Of a DNA stretch of 7,333 nucleotides, positions 1-6,165 are shown piece after piece (within the stretch, counting starts at the first letter, position 1; each line of letters opens with the position of its first letter). The notes below the pieces were generated by a model. That model was given only the letters and a program-made list of their open reading frames with translations, had not been told where the DNA came from and ran no database searches. The translations under genes and the position numbers were made by a program. Source of the stretch: an uncultured Planctomycetaceae bacterium (lineage in GTDB: Bacteria; Planctomycetota; Planctomycetia; Planctomycetales; Planctomycetaceae); NCBI GenBank assembly GCA_903921605.1, contig CAIXQV010001250.1, forward strand, positions 1-7,333. Reading direction: 5' to 3'.

Positions 1-701
1 AGCAAAACATCTTCCAGATCTGACACATAGCGATTGGAGCGTGTCTTCTTCTCTTCGTCCTTTTCGTGTTTTGCATTGAGGAATCGTTCGAAGGCTTCGA
101 TCAGAAGCTTCTCCCGGCGCGACATTTTTTCTTTACGCTTCACGGCCTCGGCGATAAATCCCTGAGCACGTTTCTCGTTGCCTCGATTGGACATCGCCAT
201 GCCCCAGTAGGCGGTTCCGCATTCAGGGTCGAGCATCGCAGCTTGGCGAAATGATCGTTCCGATTCGAAGTACCAGAACCCGTGCAACTGAGCCACGCCT
301 TGCTCAACAAACTTACGAGCTTCCTCGTTGGCGGTCGTCACCGGAAATCGGACGACCCCCACGCCGTTCATCAAATAAGCGGCCTGGCGAGGACCTTCAT
401 TAAAGACTTCGCCATGAGTCGAGTGACCTTCCTTTAGAACGGGCTCCTCTTTGGGCTTCTCCGCTTCGCCCGCTGCTGGCATTGGGGCCGCCGCAGGTGC
501 GGTACCGGCCGGTGCTTCAGCCGCTGGAGTGATCGCAGCGGGGGAGGCGGCCGGAGCAGGCGCCGTTGCCGCAGGAGCAGCAGCCTCAGTTGGCTTCGCT
601 TCCTGTGAAATGACTTCGCCCGCCAATCCAAGCACCGCCAAAAACGCGAACGCTGACAGGGTCGAGGTGACATCCGGAATGTACCGTCGTCTGGATGACA
701 T
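1..701 (-). CDS. Exported TPR-containing protein, 3' end cut by the window edge
   Basis: 233 codons are visible and the frame stays open to the left edge, so the C-terminal part is missing. The N-terminus has arginines at 4-6 and a hydrophobic stretch around 16-28 (AFAFLAVLGLAG), which fits a signal peptide or membrane anchor. Residues 38-88 are an Ala/Pro-rich low-complexity linker ending in a charged EKPKEEP segment. From about 125 to 170 there is a TPR-like helical pair (EEARKFVEQGVAQLHGFWYF, then ERSFRQAAMLDPECGTAYWG), with the alternating small and aromatic residues usual for TPRs. A charged helical segment follows (180-222). I recognise this from planctomycete TPR proteins of unknown role; a periplasmic scaffold or binding function is inference. 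The ATG at 701 was chosen because it directly precedes the signal-like segment; no clear Shine-Dalgarno sequence lies upstream. Confidence 0.8.
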   Translation of the reverse strand, partial: MSSRRRYIPDVTSTLSAFAFLAVLGLAGEVISQEAKPTEAAAPAATAPAPAASPAAITPAAEAPAGTAPAAAPMPAAGEAEKPKEEPVLKEGHSTHGEVFNEGPRQAAYLMNGVGVVRFPVTTANEEARKFVEQGVAQLHGFWYFESERSFRQAAMLDPECGTAYWGMAMSNRGNEKRAQGFIAEAVKRKEKMSRREKLLIEAFERFLNAKHEKDEEKKTRSNRYVSDLEDVL

Positions 702-872
702 GCTGTCACTTTCAGAAAGCGAAGATCGATAACAGGAGGCGGGCAAATGGCAGGCAGCTCCATTGTGGCCACACATTCCCAAAGCCACAAGCGTGCAAGA
801 CGCAGAAAACATCCCGCATCACTAAGGAGCAGTCGCGAAACAACGCCCTGTTGAATCAAATCAGAGACTCAA
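702..872. other. Intergenic stretch upstream of the TPR gene
   Basis: This presumably holds the TPR gene's promoter, read leftwards. I find no convincing -35/-10 pair, no RNA gene and no credible small ORF. Together with the REP-like pair and 976-1056, it makes up the ~355-bp gap between two genes that are both on the minus strand. Confidence 0.4.
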
Positions 873-915
873 CTGGTGAGCCTGCTTTCGCTAAGGCTCA
901 CTTGTCACACCCTAC
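873..915 (-). repeat. REP-like palindromic unit, copy 1 (inverted)
   Basis: Read on the minus strand, this 43-bp unit begins GTAGGGTGTGACAAG and ends GCAGGCTCACCAG. It contains a perfect 8-bp stem (876-883 with 894-901, 10-nt loop). It matches copy 2 at 933-975 in roughly 36 of 43 positions, in the opposite orientation. Short palindromic extragenic units carrying a conserved GTAGGG-like end are typical of REP families; which family this belongs to cannot be settled here. Confidence 0.7.
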
Positions 916-932
916 AGAACAGGTTGCAACTC

Positions 933-975
933 GTAGGGTGTGACAAGTTCGCCCCAGCGAACGCAGGCACACCAT
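933..975 (+). repeat. REP-like palindromic unit, copy 2
   Basis: This unit begins with the same 15 bases as copy 1 (GTAGGGTGTGACAAG) and ends GCAGGCACACCAT. Internally it has an outer stem (937-942 with 968-973) and an inner stem (947-952 with 957-962, 4-nt loop). The 5' ends of the two copies face each other across a 17-nt spacer, and 900-915 pairs perfectly with 933-948 as a 16-bp inverted repeat. The arrangement resembles a bacterial interspersed mosaic element (a pair of opposed REPs). Confidence 0.7.
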
Positions 976-1056
976 TTCCGAAGATCGGTTCGAACCAGAT
1001 CCCAAGAACGAATCGATCGTGTCAGCAATATCTCATCCCGGTCATCTCATAACCTG

Positions 1057-2562
1057 TCATTGCATCCCGAACAGTCCGCCAGTTTCTCGCTTGGGAGCAT
1101 AACGGTTCAGGTATTTGGTCAGGGTCAGCTTGCGAGCCGTATTCTCGGACGTCATATACCGGATCTTGCCGAAGATGGGCCGTTCAGGGCCCCAGGCGCG
1201 ATCGTATCGGCCGAGAACCCAGAAAATCCCGGAGTAGGAATTCGGGTCCCGTCCATCCACGGCAAAGCGATTATTGAACTCAAGCATCACTTCTAAGGCT
1301 TGTTGCGGCGTGCGTGACCATTTCAGGATCTTCTTGCCCCACAGCATTCTCAGATAGTTATGCATCCGCCCTTCGGTCACCAGTTGATTCTGCGCCGCAT
1401 TCCACAAGCGATCATGTGTTTTCCCGGCCTGCAGTTTTTCGAGAGAATAATCATACTGTCGCGGATCAGCCGCATGTTCATGGAGCGTCCCCTGAGCCCA
1501 GTCCGGAAGTGACTCGTATCTGTCATAATCAGGACGCTGCCAGCACATGTTGAAGCCCAGTTCGCGCCACGTGATCAGTTCATCCAAAAACGATTCAGCG
1601 TTCTCCGCCATGCCCCACCAGCCGCTTCGGCCGCCGCGAGTTTGTCGAACATCACCCAGCCGATCGACCGACCAATTTTCACTCTCAGCCAGTCGCACAA
1701 AGATCTCGTGTGCGGAGATGTGCCCGAAATGCAGATACGGCGACAAACCGCTGGACGCATCCTCATCCGGCTGATTGCGTTCTTCAGCATAGCGAGATAA
1801 TCGGCGATCAAGAAACTGCTGCAGGCATTGATCAGCTGAGACCGATCCACCCTTCATGACGGCCTCGCGCACGGATTGATCAACGGGCAAACGATCCAAC
1901 GCGGCGGACTCGCACCGCAGCAATTCCGGAGAGGCGAGCGGATGTTGGCTGAAAAGATGTGAAGGAAACTTCGACAATCGAGGAATCGTGCGATCGGCCA
2001 AAGGCTCGGCCGTTGGAAACTGCGTCAGATGTGGAGTCAACGTCTTCTGAAGGTATCGTCGAAACGCGTAGGCGGTTGGGAAAACCTGATCGGCAGCCCG
2101 CATTGGGAGAAGGCCGTTTGAATCAACCGCCTCCATTTGTACCGGAATTCGCCTCGCCACCGCACGAATCATTCTCGGCAGAAAAAAGCAGGGGAAATCA
2201 TCGGTCACGACGACACACGCCTGCTTCGCAAGAGATTCGATGAGTCCGGAGCCTTGTCCCGGAATTGCCTCAACATACGCCGCGTAAGCGTGCCCTTGTC
2301 GAGTCGCCTCCTTCTGATTGTCATGCATTCCCTGAATGACAAAACTATGAAGTCGCCGACTCGCATACTGATAGTCACAGCGAAGTGCTTCCAGAATCAG
2401 CAAAGGGCGATTCAATTGCCGGGCCCACTCGATAGCGCGGTCCAGACCAAAATTAAACGACAGCCGCCGATTGGCGGTCATCCAGTAGAGTACGAACTCC
2501 CCGTTACTCTGCGGAGCATGGGAGTTCAGCGACAAGCAGCGAAGTTGTGGAACGCAATTCAT
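1057..2562 (-). CDS. Class II CPD photolyase (deoxyribodipyrimidine photo-lyase)
   Basis: FAD-dependent cytoplasmic enzyme that uses blue or near-UV light to split cyclobutane pyrimidine dimers in DNA. It has 501 residues, near the usual class II length. An N-terminal alpha/beta photolyase domain spans about 21-150 and the helical FAD domain about 240-490. Class II signatures are clear: SGLSPYLHFGHIS (271-283), WRELGFNMC (332-340), EGRMHNYLRMLWGKKILKW (397-415), NRFAVDGRDPNSYSG (431-445) and RPIFGKIRYM (461-470). W387, W408 and W415 reproduce the 21- and 7-residue spacings of the electron-transfer triad I recall for Methanosarcina mazei class II photolyase (W360/W381/W388). N430 matches the spacing of the flavin-contacting Asn there. 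The ATG at 2562 overlaps the stop of the SRPBCC gene (ATGA), which suggests translational coupling. It appears intact and probably active. Confidence 0.95.
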   Translation of the reverse strand: MNCVPQLRCLSLNSHAPQSNGEFVLYWMTANRRLSFNFGLDRAIEWARQLNRPLLILEALRCDYQYASRRLHSFVIQGMHDNQKEATRQGHAYAAYVEAIPGQGSGLIESLAKQACVVVTDDFPCFFLPRMIRAVARRIPVQMEAVDSNGLLPMRAADQVFPTAYAFRRYLQKTLTPHLTQFPTAEPLADRTIPRLSKFPSHLFSQHPLASPELLRCESAALDRLPVDQSVREAVMKGGSVSADQCLQQFLDRRLSRYAEERNQPDEDASSGLSPYLHFGHISAHEIFVRLAESENWSVDRLGDVRQTRGGRSGWWGMAENAESFLDELITWRELGFNMCWQRPDYDRYESLPDWAQGTLHEHAADPRQYDYSLEKLQAGKTHDRLWNAAQNQLVTEGRMHNYLRMLWGKKILKWSRTPQQALEVMLEFNNRFAVDGRDPNSYSGIFWVLGRYDRAWGPERPIFGKIRYMTSENTARKLTLTKYLNRYAPKRETGGLFGMQ

Positions 2563-3068
2563 ACTGCGACCTGATTTTTCTGTCGGGAAGAGGAGCGTGG
2601 TGGAAACATTGCCAACATTCTGTTCCGACGAAACTCAAAGATGCGAATCAGGTCGTTCTTAACCAATAGCCAATTTATCAATCGACCGCCAGGAACCCGG
2701 TACCGCACTTCATCCCGCGCCAACGTGCCCTCAGGGAGTTGCTCGAATGTGTGAAGATGTTCCCAAAGGAGGTAGGGGCCTCTGAGCTGTCGATCCACGA
2801 ACGAGAACGATGGATTCCATTCAGAAATCTCTGTCCGCCATCGAATCGGGATGCCTCGCAATCGTATTGAATAATCGATCAGACAGCCCTTCCGAATATC
2901 GATCGGTGCGAGTGTCTGGATCTTAAAATTCAGCCAGGGCGGCGTGATCTGCTCAAGCTGGAAGGCATCGCTGAAGAATTCAAACAGGGCATCCGGGGAA
3001 TGCTCCAGAACCACAGACGAACGAAGCACAAAGAGCTTCTCCTGCGGATCCCAGTCGATTGTCACCAT
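2559..3068 (-). CDS. SRPBCC (START/Bet v1-like) ligand-binding-fold protein
   Basis: Small cytoplasmic protein of 169 residues from the ATG at 3068. The pattern is that of the SRPBCC cyclase/dehydrase group (COG4276-like): a first strand with FVLRSSVVLEHSPDALFEFF, then QITPPWLNFKIQT, GCLIDYSIRLRGIPIRWRTE, and FVDRQLRGPYLLWEHLHTFE with DEVRYRVPGG after it. These proteins have a deep hydrophobic cavity; the ligand here is unknown. The gene comes first in an operon with the class II photolyase and shares 4 nt with it. Genes of this type are, from memory, found near photolyases in other bacteria, so a link to photoprotection, chromophore or lipid handling is plausible but inferred. A GTG five codons upstream (3083) is an alternative start; the ATG is preferred because AAGGG lies 7 nt before it. 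Confidence 0.88.
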   Translation of the reverse strand: MVTIDWDPQEKLFVLRSSVVLEHSPDALFEFFSDAFQLEQITPPWLNFKIQTLAPIDIRKGCLIDYSIRLRGIPIRWRTEISEWNPSFSFVDRQLRGPYLLWEHLHTFEQLPEGTLARDEVRYRVPGGRLINWLLVKNDLIRIFEFRRNRMLAMFPPRSSSRQKNQVAV

Positions 3069-3075
3069 CTCAGCG

Positions 3076-3080
3076 CCCTT
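3076..3080 (-). promoter_or_regulatory. Shine-Dalgarno site deciding the SRPBCC start
   Basis: AAGGG on the minus strand lies 7 nt before the ATG at 3068. It falls inside the longer GTG-initiated frame, which argues for the ATG start. Confidence 0.6.
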
Positions 3081-3083
3081 CAC

Positions 3084-3379
3084 ATAAAGTGAACGTTTTG
3101 ACTCTATCCGACTGTCCGCATCGAACGCCGGAGTGTTAACGGAACTTCGAAACTGAGAACAAAAAAAACTGTGATCCGGTCCTGCCCCTGAGCCGTTCTA
3201 AAACGGCGAATCACGATTTTTCCCGCATTTCTCAGGCCTAGGCGCGGGGACAAGAAAAACAAACAAATCTGGTTATCAGACGTACTGGAACACGGTCTTG
3301 ATCGTATTGAACGTTTTTTGACGATTGAACGATTTAAGGATCGTTCCCCAAGTAAGACAGTTTACAGTCTTCAATCGCT
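3084..3379. other. Divergent intergenic region between the photolyase operon and the sigma gene
   Basis: About 300 bp must carry the promoters of both divergent units. Visible elements are a small perfect hairpin (GCCGTT 3192-3197 with AACGGC 3202-3207, loop 4) flanked by a weaker GTGAT/ATCAC outer pair (3171-3175, 3210-3214), a GCCTAGGC palindrome near 3236-3243, AT-rich tracts, and a direct repeat of ATTGAACG (3306-3313 and 3324-3331). No consensus -35/-10 pair with good spacing could be assigned. Confidence 0.5.
3306..3331 (+). repeat. Direct repeat ATTGAACG, 18 bp apart, upstream of the sigma gene
   Basis: Two ATTGAACG copies (3306-3313, 3324-3331) are spaced 18 bp start to start, close to two helical turns. 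CG stands just before each, and each is followed by T-rich sequence. They lie 60-85 bp before the sigma start codon, where a regulator or activator site would be expected. Chance is possible for an 8-mer. Confidence 0.35.
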
Positions 3380-3384
3380 GGGAG
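3380..3384 (+). promoter_or_regulatory. Shine-Dalgarno site for the sigma factor gene
   Basis: GGGAG ends 6 nt before the ATG at 3391. It supports this start over two upstream TTG codons (3318 and 3325), of which only 3325 is in the same frame. Confidence 0.6.
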
Positions 3385-3390
3385 AGCATC

Positions 3391-4434
3391 ATGGGGGTCA
3401 CGAAGTTAGCGTGCAAGAAGAGCCTCAAGAAGACGGTGCGTGCACCGTTTTCATCAGGCGAATCGATCGATCGAGAATTGGAACTTCGACGGCAGCGGGC
3501 AAGGACGATGCTGGCTCAGGAGAACCGCTTCATTTACTCTCCGGAGTTTGAAGGAATGGAGAGAAGTACGGCCCCGTTAAAGGCGGCCGATCGACTTCTC
3601 GAAGAACTATCGTGTGGCGATCCAGACAAGAAGCCGCGATTAAAGTCGGAGGCTGCAGATGATGAGACCGTTGTGTTTTTAAACTGGTCGTCGTCTGATC
3701 CACTCTTGAGTTTCGAGCAGGAACAGGTCCTGTTTCTGGCCCTGAATCTTGCTCGCTACCGAATCAATCGGCTCCGATCTCGACTGTCCGCAGAGACTCC
3801 GGACGTCAAGATTATGAACCAGATTGAGCAGAAACTGGAACTGGTCGAAAAGATCCGTTCGCAACTGGTCCGCTCAAACCTCAGACTGGTCTCGAATCTT
3901 GCTCGAAAGTTTTCGAGCAGTTTTGGCGAAGTTGATGAGTTCAGCAGTGACGGAAGCATGATCCTTCTAGGGGCCATTGACCGGTTCGACTATTCTCGAA
4001 AGCTGCGTTTCAGCACTTACGCGACTCATTCGATTCAGCGTCACTTCTTTCGGTCGTGGAAGGTACGCCAGCGGCGGAAAGAGAGATTTCCAAGTGCCGT
4101 TTCCGAACTGCTCAGCGAAGTGCCGGAGCGAGATTCCCAAGTGAGAGTCTGTGATGATCCTGAGTCTGTCGTAAGGCAACTCATGCTGCAGGCAAAGGAT
4201 GTCCTGGACGATCGCGAGTACCAGATCGTTGGGCACCGATTCGGAATTGGTGGCTTGAATCCTGACGGGCAGACATTGAGAGAGATCGCTGCAGACCTGG
4301 GGATTTCGAAAGAGCGAGTCCGCCAACTTCAAATGAAAGCTCTCGACAAACTAAGAGAGTTGATTGATCCTGATTTGATGCCGATCGATGAAATTGAATC
4401 CCACTCCGAAGGGTACAACTTCGATCAGGACTGA
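3391..4434 (+). CDS. RNA polymerase sigma factor, sigma-70 family (non-ECF, divergent region 2.4)
   Basis: A 347-residue initiation factor that directs RNA polymerase to promoters. Residues about 1-95 are a charged N-terminal region without a family I recognise. Region 1.2-like sequence follows (DPLLSFEQEQVLFLALNLAR, about 103-122). Region 2 runs about 156-225: RSQLVRSNLRLVSNLARKF, then SMILLGAIDRFDYSRKLRFSTYATHSIQRHFF. Region 4 runs about 261-325, with LDDREYQIVGHRFGIGG and the -35-binding helix-turn-helix LREIAADLGISKERVRQLQM. Only about 40 residues join regions 2 and 4, and no clear region 3 is visible. The usual TWWIRQ of region 2.4 is THSIQR, so the tryptophan dyad used in promoter melting is absent; this suggests an alternative, not housekeeping, sigma. 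It diverges from the SRPBCC-photolyase operon. An in-frame TTG at 3325 would add 22 residues, but the ATG has the Shine-Dalgarno site. Confidence 0.92.
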   Translation: MGVTKLACKKSLKKTVRAPFSSGESIDRELELRRQRARTMLAQENRFIYSPEFEGMERSTAPLKAADRLLEELSCGDPDKKPRLKSEAADDETVVFLNWSSSDPLLSFEQEQVLFLALNLARYRINRLRSRLSAETPDVKIMNQIEQKLELVEKIRSQLVRSNLRLVSNLARKFSSSFGEVDEFSSDGSMILLGAIDRFDYSRKLRFSTYATHSIQRHFFRSWKVRQRRKERFPSAVSELLSEVPERDSQVRVCDDPESVVRQLMLQAKDVLDDREYQIVGHRFGIGGLNPDGQTLREIAADLGISKERVRQLQMKALDKLRELIDPDLMPIDEIESHSEGYNFDQD

Positions 4435-4464
4435 TGTGCGTGCTGCCGGAGAGACTATTCTGTT

Positions 4465-4517
4465 AACCCATGGCCGATAGGTGACAAAAACGTATTGTCA
4501 CTTTTCGGCCACGGGTT
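4465..4517. terminator. Long two-part hairpin between convergent genes
   Basis: Three stacked stems can form: 4465-4469 with 4513-4517 (5 bp), 4471-4477 with 4505-4511 (TGGCCGA/TCGGCCA, 7 bp) and 4481-4487 with 4495-4501 (GTGACAA/TTGTCAC, 7 bp), with a 7-nt loop. It stands 30 nt after the sigma stop and 52 nt beyond the esterase stop, where a bidirectional terminator is expected. No proper U-tract follows on either side (only TTTAT on the plus strand), so it may instead stabilise 3' ends. Confidence 0.55.
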
Positions 4518-4569
4518 TATCGACGAAGCAACCTACAGCTGAGTCAACGGCGGCAGTGAGCATGTCCGA

Positions 4570-5841
4570 TTATCGTTCGTCATGCGGAGTACTAACAGCA
4601 CAGTCACGATCATCAAACACGTTCAGATAGAAAACCGCGGCATCAGTCGGGATTGTGGCCGTCACTTTGGAAGTCAGTGAGTCTATTTCCGCGGGGATGG
4701 ACTCCCATTCTCGGTCCTGCCAGCGTCCTGCTTTACGAGTAAAACACAATTCCGCTTTTGCGACCGGGACTGTCGATTCAAAAACAGCCCAAGCTTTGTC
4801 ACTTTCGGAACCGTGTGCAGTAATCTTCGGCAATGGATTGCCTGCTCGAAGGATCGAGTTCGCAAACACATGGATCTCTTCCGGATTCTCCCCGGCTGCC
4901 CCGTGCCCGTGAGGCATGCGAATTCGCAGGCACAATGCTCGCTCGCCTTTCGGAAGCTGATAGGACTTCTTCCACGAATCCATGGGGTAAGCAAAATCGT
5001 TCGTGCCGTTCACCCACAGCATCGGCATTTTCGCATTGCTGAGATACTCAGACGGATCCCATTGCTGCAGCCAGAGACTGGCTTTGTCGGGCCCTAGCTT
5101 CTCAAACGCCGGCAACCACACTGAGTTCTCACCAAGAAAGCCGCAACCATAAACCGGCACTGCAAACTTGAATCGATCATCGACGCCCGCCACGATGCTG
5201 GTCATATAGCCGCCCCACGAAATCCCCGTCACGCCAATTCGATCGGCATCCACTTCCGGATAAGAACGAATTAAACTGTGCCCGAGTGCCACAGCGCTGA
5301 CGGCCTGGTATGTCCATTGATCTTCGACGGCATCGTCGAGCTGACTGAAGCTGGCGTCCCAGCCTGGAGGTCCGCCCTGTTCATGTCTTTGCCAATTGCC
5401 ATAAGTCCCGACAGGAACGCAGCCGCACAGATCCATTGCGATCGCCGCATAACCGCGTGAGTTCCATAGCTTGACCCACCGATCAAAGGCGGTTCCTCCC
5501 CCTCCATGGATCAAAACCATTGCGGGTAATTTTGCTTTCTCCGATTCTGCACCGACGGGCGTTGCGGGAACACCATAGTACGCAAAGATTCGAGTCGGCT
5601 TTCCGTGATACGGCAGTCCTTCATAAAAGAAAGATTTCACTCCTTCGGCCGCCGCAACATCCGTCGCGAAGACCGCAGGCGCTTTGCTCAGTGCTTCCAG
5701 ATCAAATTTGATACGCGGCACATCTGCCGCAGCGGATGTTTGCTGCGCGGCCTGCTGAGACAGAACATCTCCGTTTGTAAATGCCATCAGGATCAGCGTC
5801 AGCAGAGTACAAACATGTTTGTAATGACAGTTTCGAGGCAC
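4570..5841 (-). CDS. Secreted alpha/beta hydrolase, acetyl xylan esterase/dienelactone hydrolase-like
   Basis: Probable exported serine hydrolase of 423 residues; substrate unknown, with ester-linked polysaccharide or peptide-like substrates the usual guesses. The signal peptide is about 1-28: MPRNCHYKH, then the hydrophobic VCTLLTLILMAFT. The alpha/beta core has the oxyanion-hole motif HGGGG (112-116), the nucleophile elbow GISWGGY with Ser208, an acid candidate Asp282 in GTNDFAYP, and His311 or His313 in MPHGHG. Residues about 339-423 form an extra beta-rich domain (AWAVFESTVPVAKAELCFT, then VFYLNVFDDRDCAVSTPHDE) that resembles the C-terminus of PhoPQ-activated pathogenicity-related proteins. 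The GTG at 5841 was chosen because GGGAG lies 7 nt upstream and the signal peptide then starts properly. An upstream in-frame ATG (5937) would bury the signal under 32 residues. It is a single gene, ending in TAA, convergent with the sigma gene. Confidence 0.88.
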   Translation of the reverse strand: MPRNCHYKHVCTLLTLILMAFTNGDVLSQQAAQQTSAAADVPRIKFDLEALSKAPAVFATDVAAAEGVKSFFYEGLPYHGKPTRIFAYYGVPATPVGAESEKAKLPAMVLIHGGGGTAFDRWVKLWNSRGYAAIAMDLCGCVPVGTYGNWQRHEQGGPPGWDASFSQLDDAVEDQWTYQAVSAVALGHSLIRSYPEVDADRIGVTGISWGGYMTSIVAGVDDRFKFAVPVYGCGFLGENSVWLPAFEKLGPDKASLWLQQWDPSEYLSNAKMPMLWVNGTNDFAYPMDSWKKSYQLPKGERALCLRIRMPHGHGAAGENPEEIHVFANSILRAGNPLPKITAHGSESDKAWAVFESTVPVAKAELCFTRKAGRWQDREWESIPAEIDSLTSKVTATIPTDAAVFYLNVFDDRDCAVSTPHDER

Positions 5842-5848
5842 AACAGAA

Positions 5849-5853
5849 CTCCC
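5849..5853 (-). promoter_or_regulatory. Shine-Dalgarno site deciding the esterase GTG start
   Basis: GGGAG on the minus strand ends 7 nt before the GTG at 5841. No comparable site was noticed before the upstream in-frame ATG at 5937. Confidence 0.55.
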
Positions 5854-6153
5854 GCGACAGGCGTTTAAGGCTTCCGAGACGACACGATGTCTCAGGAGGC
5901 ATCTCGCGAGCATAGTCGGTGAAAGTCCGCCGAGCAAATCTGCAGCGATCTTTGGGCGAGCCGCTTACGATTCTACAAGCGGTATCTCTCGCTCGGCATT
6001 GGTGAGGCGATAAAGAACGGACTCGCTTGAGAGCCTTGTTGAGTGGACACGGAGGTTCGGTAAAACAGCCGAGTTACGTGAGTGTCTTTCACGAAGTCCT
6101 TGTTTCGCGGTACTCTGTTGTTGTCTGCGGATCTCGACAAAATCACACACACC
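5854..6153. other. Divergent intergenic region between the esterase and the GxxExxY gene
   Basis: About 300 bp presumably carries the promoters of both divergent genes. The only clear structure is a bulged hairpin at 5956-5992: GCGAG (5956-5960) with CTCGC (5988-5992), and CCGCTT (5961-5966) with AAGCGG (5977-5982). I see no coding signal, no RNA gene and no confident promoter. No copy of the ~129-bp repeat from the right end is apparent here. Confidence 0.45.
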
Positions 6154-6158
6154 AGGAG
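6154..6158 (+). promoter_or_regulatory. Shine-Dalgarno site for the GxxExxY gene
   Basis: AGGAG stands 7 nt before the ATG at 6166. It argues against the in-frame ATG at 6082, whose extra 28 residues do not resemble the family. Confidence 0.7.
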
Positions 6159-6165
6159 AGACATC

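Noticed and set aside
451..732. Plus-strand Ala/Gly-rich frame of 93 codons
   Set aside because: It is the antisense of the TPR protein's GC-rich Ala/Pro linker, where stop codons are naturally rare.
434..859. Open minus-strand frame of 141 codons over the TPR gene start
   Set aside because: It is an out-of-frame shadow of the Ala/Pro-rich linker coding region, very rich in Arg/Pro/Leu, with no family features; the other minus frame carries the signal peptide and TPR.
1959..2574. Plus-strand frames opposite the photolyase N-terminal half
   Set aside because: They are shadows of a well-supported minus-strand gene and show no recognisable domain.
3318..3551. TTG-started frame of 77 codons overlapping the sigma gene start
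   Set aside because: It is out of frame with the sigma protein, shows no domain, and lacks a ribosome-binding site.
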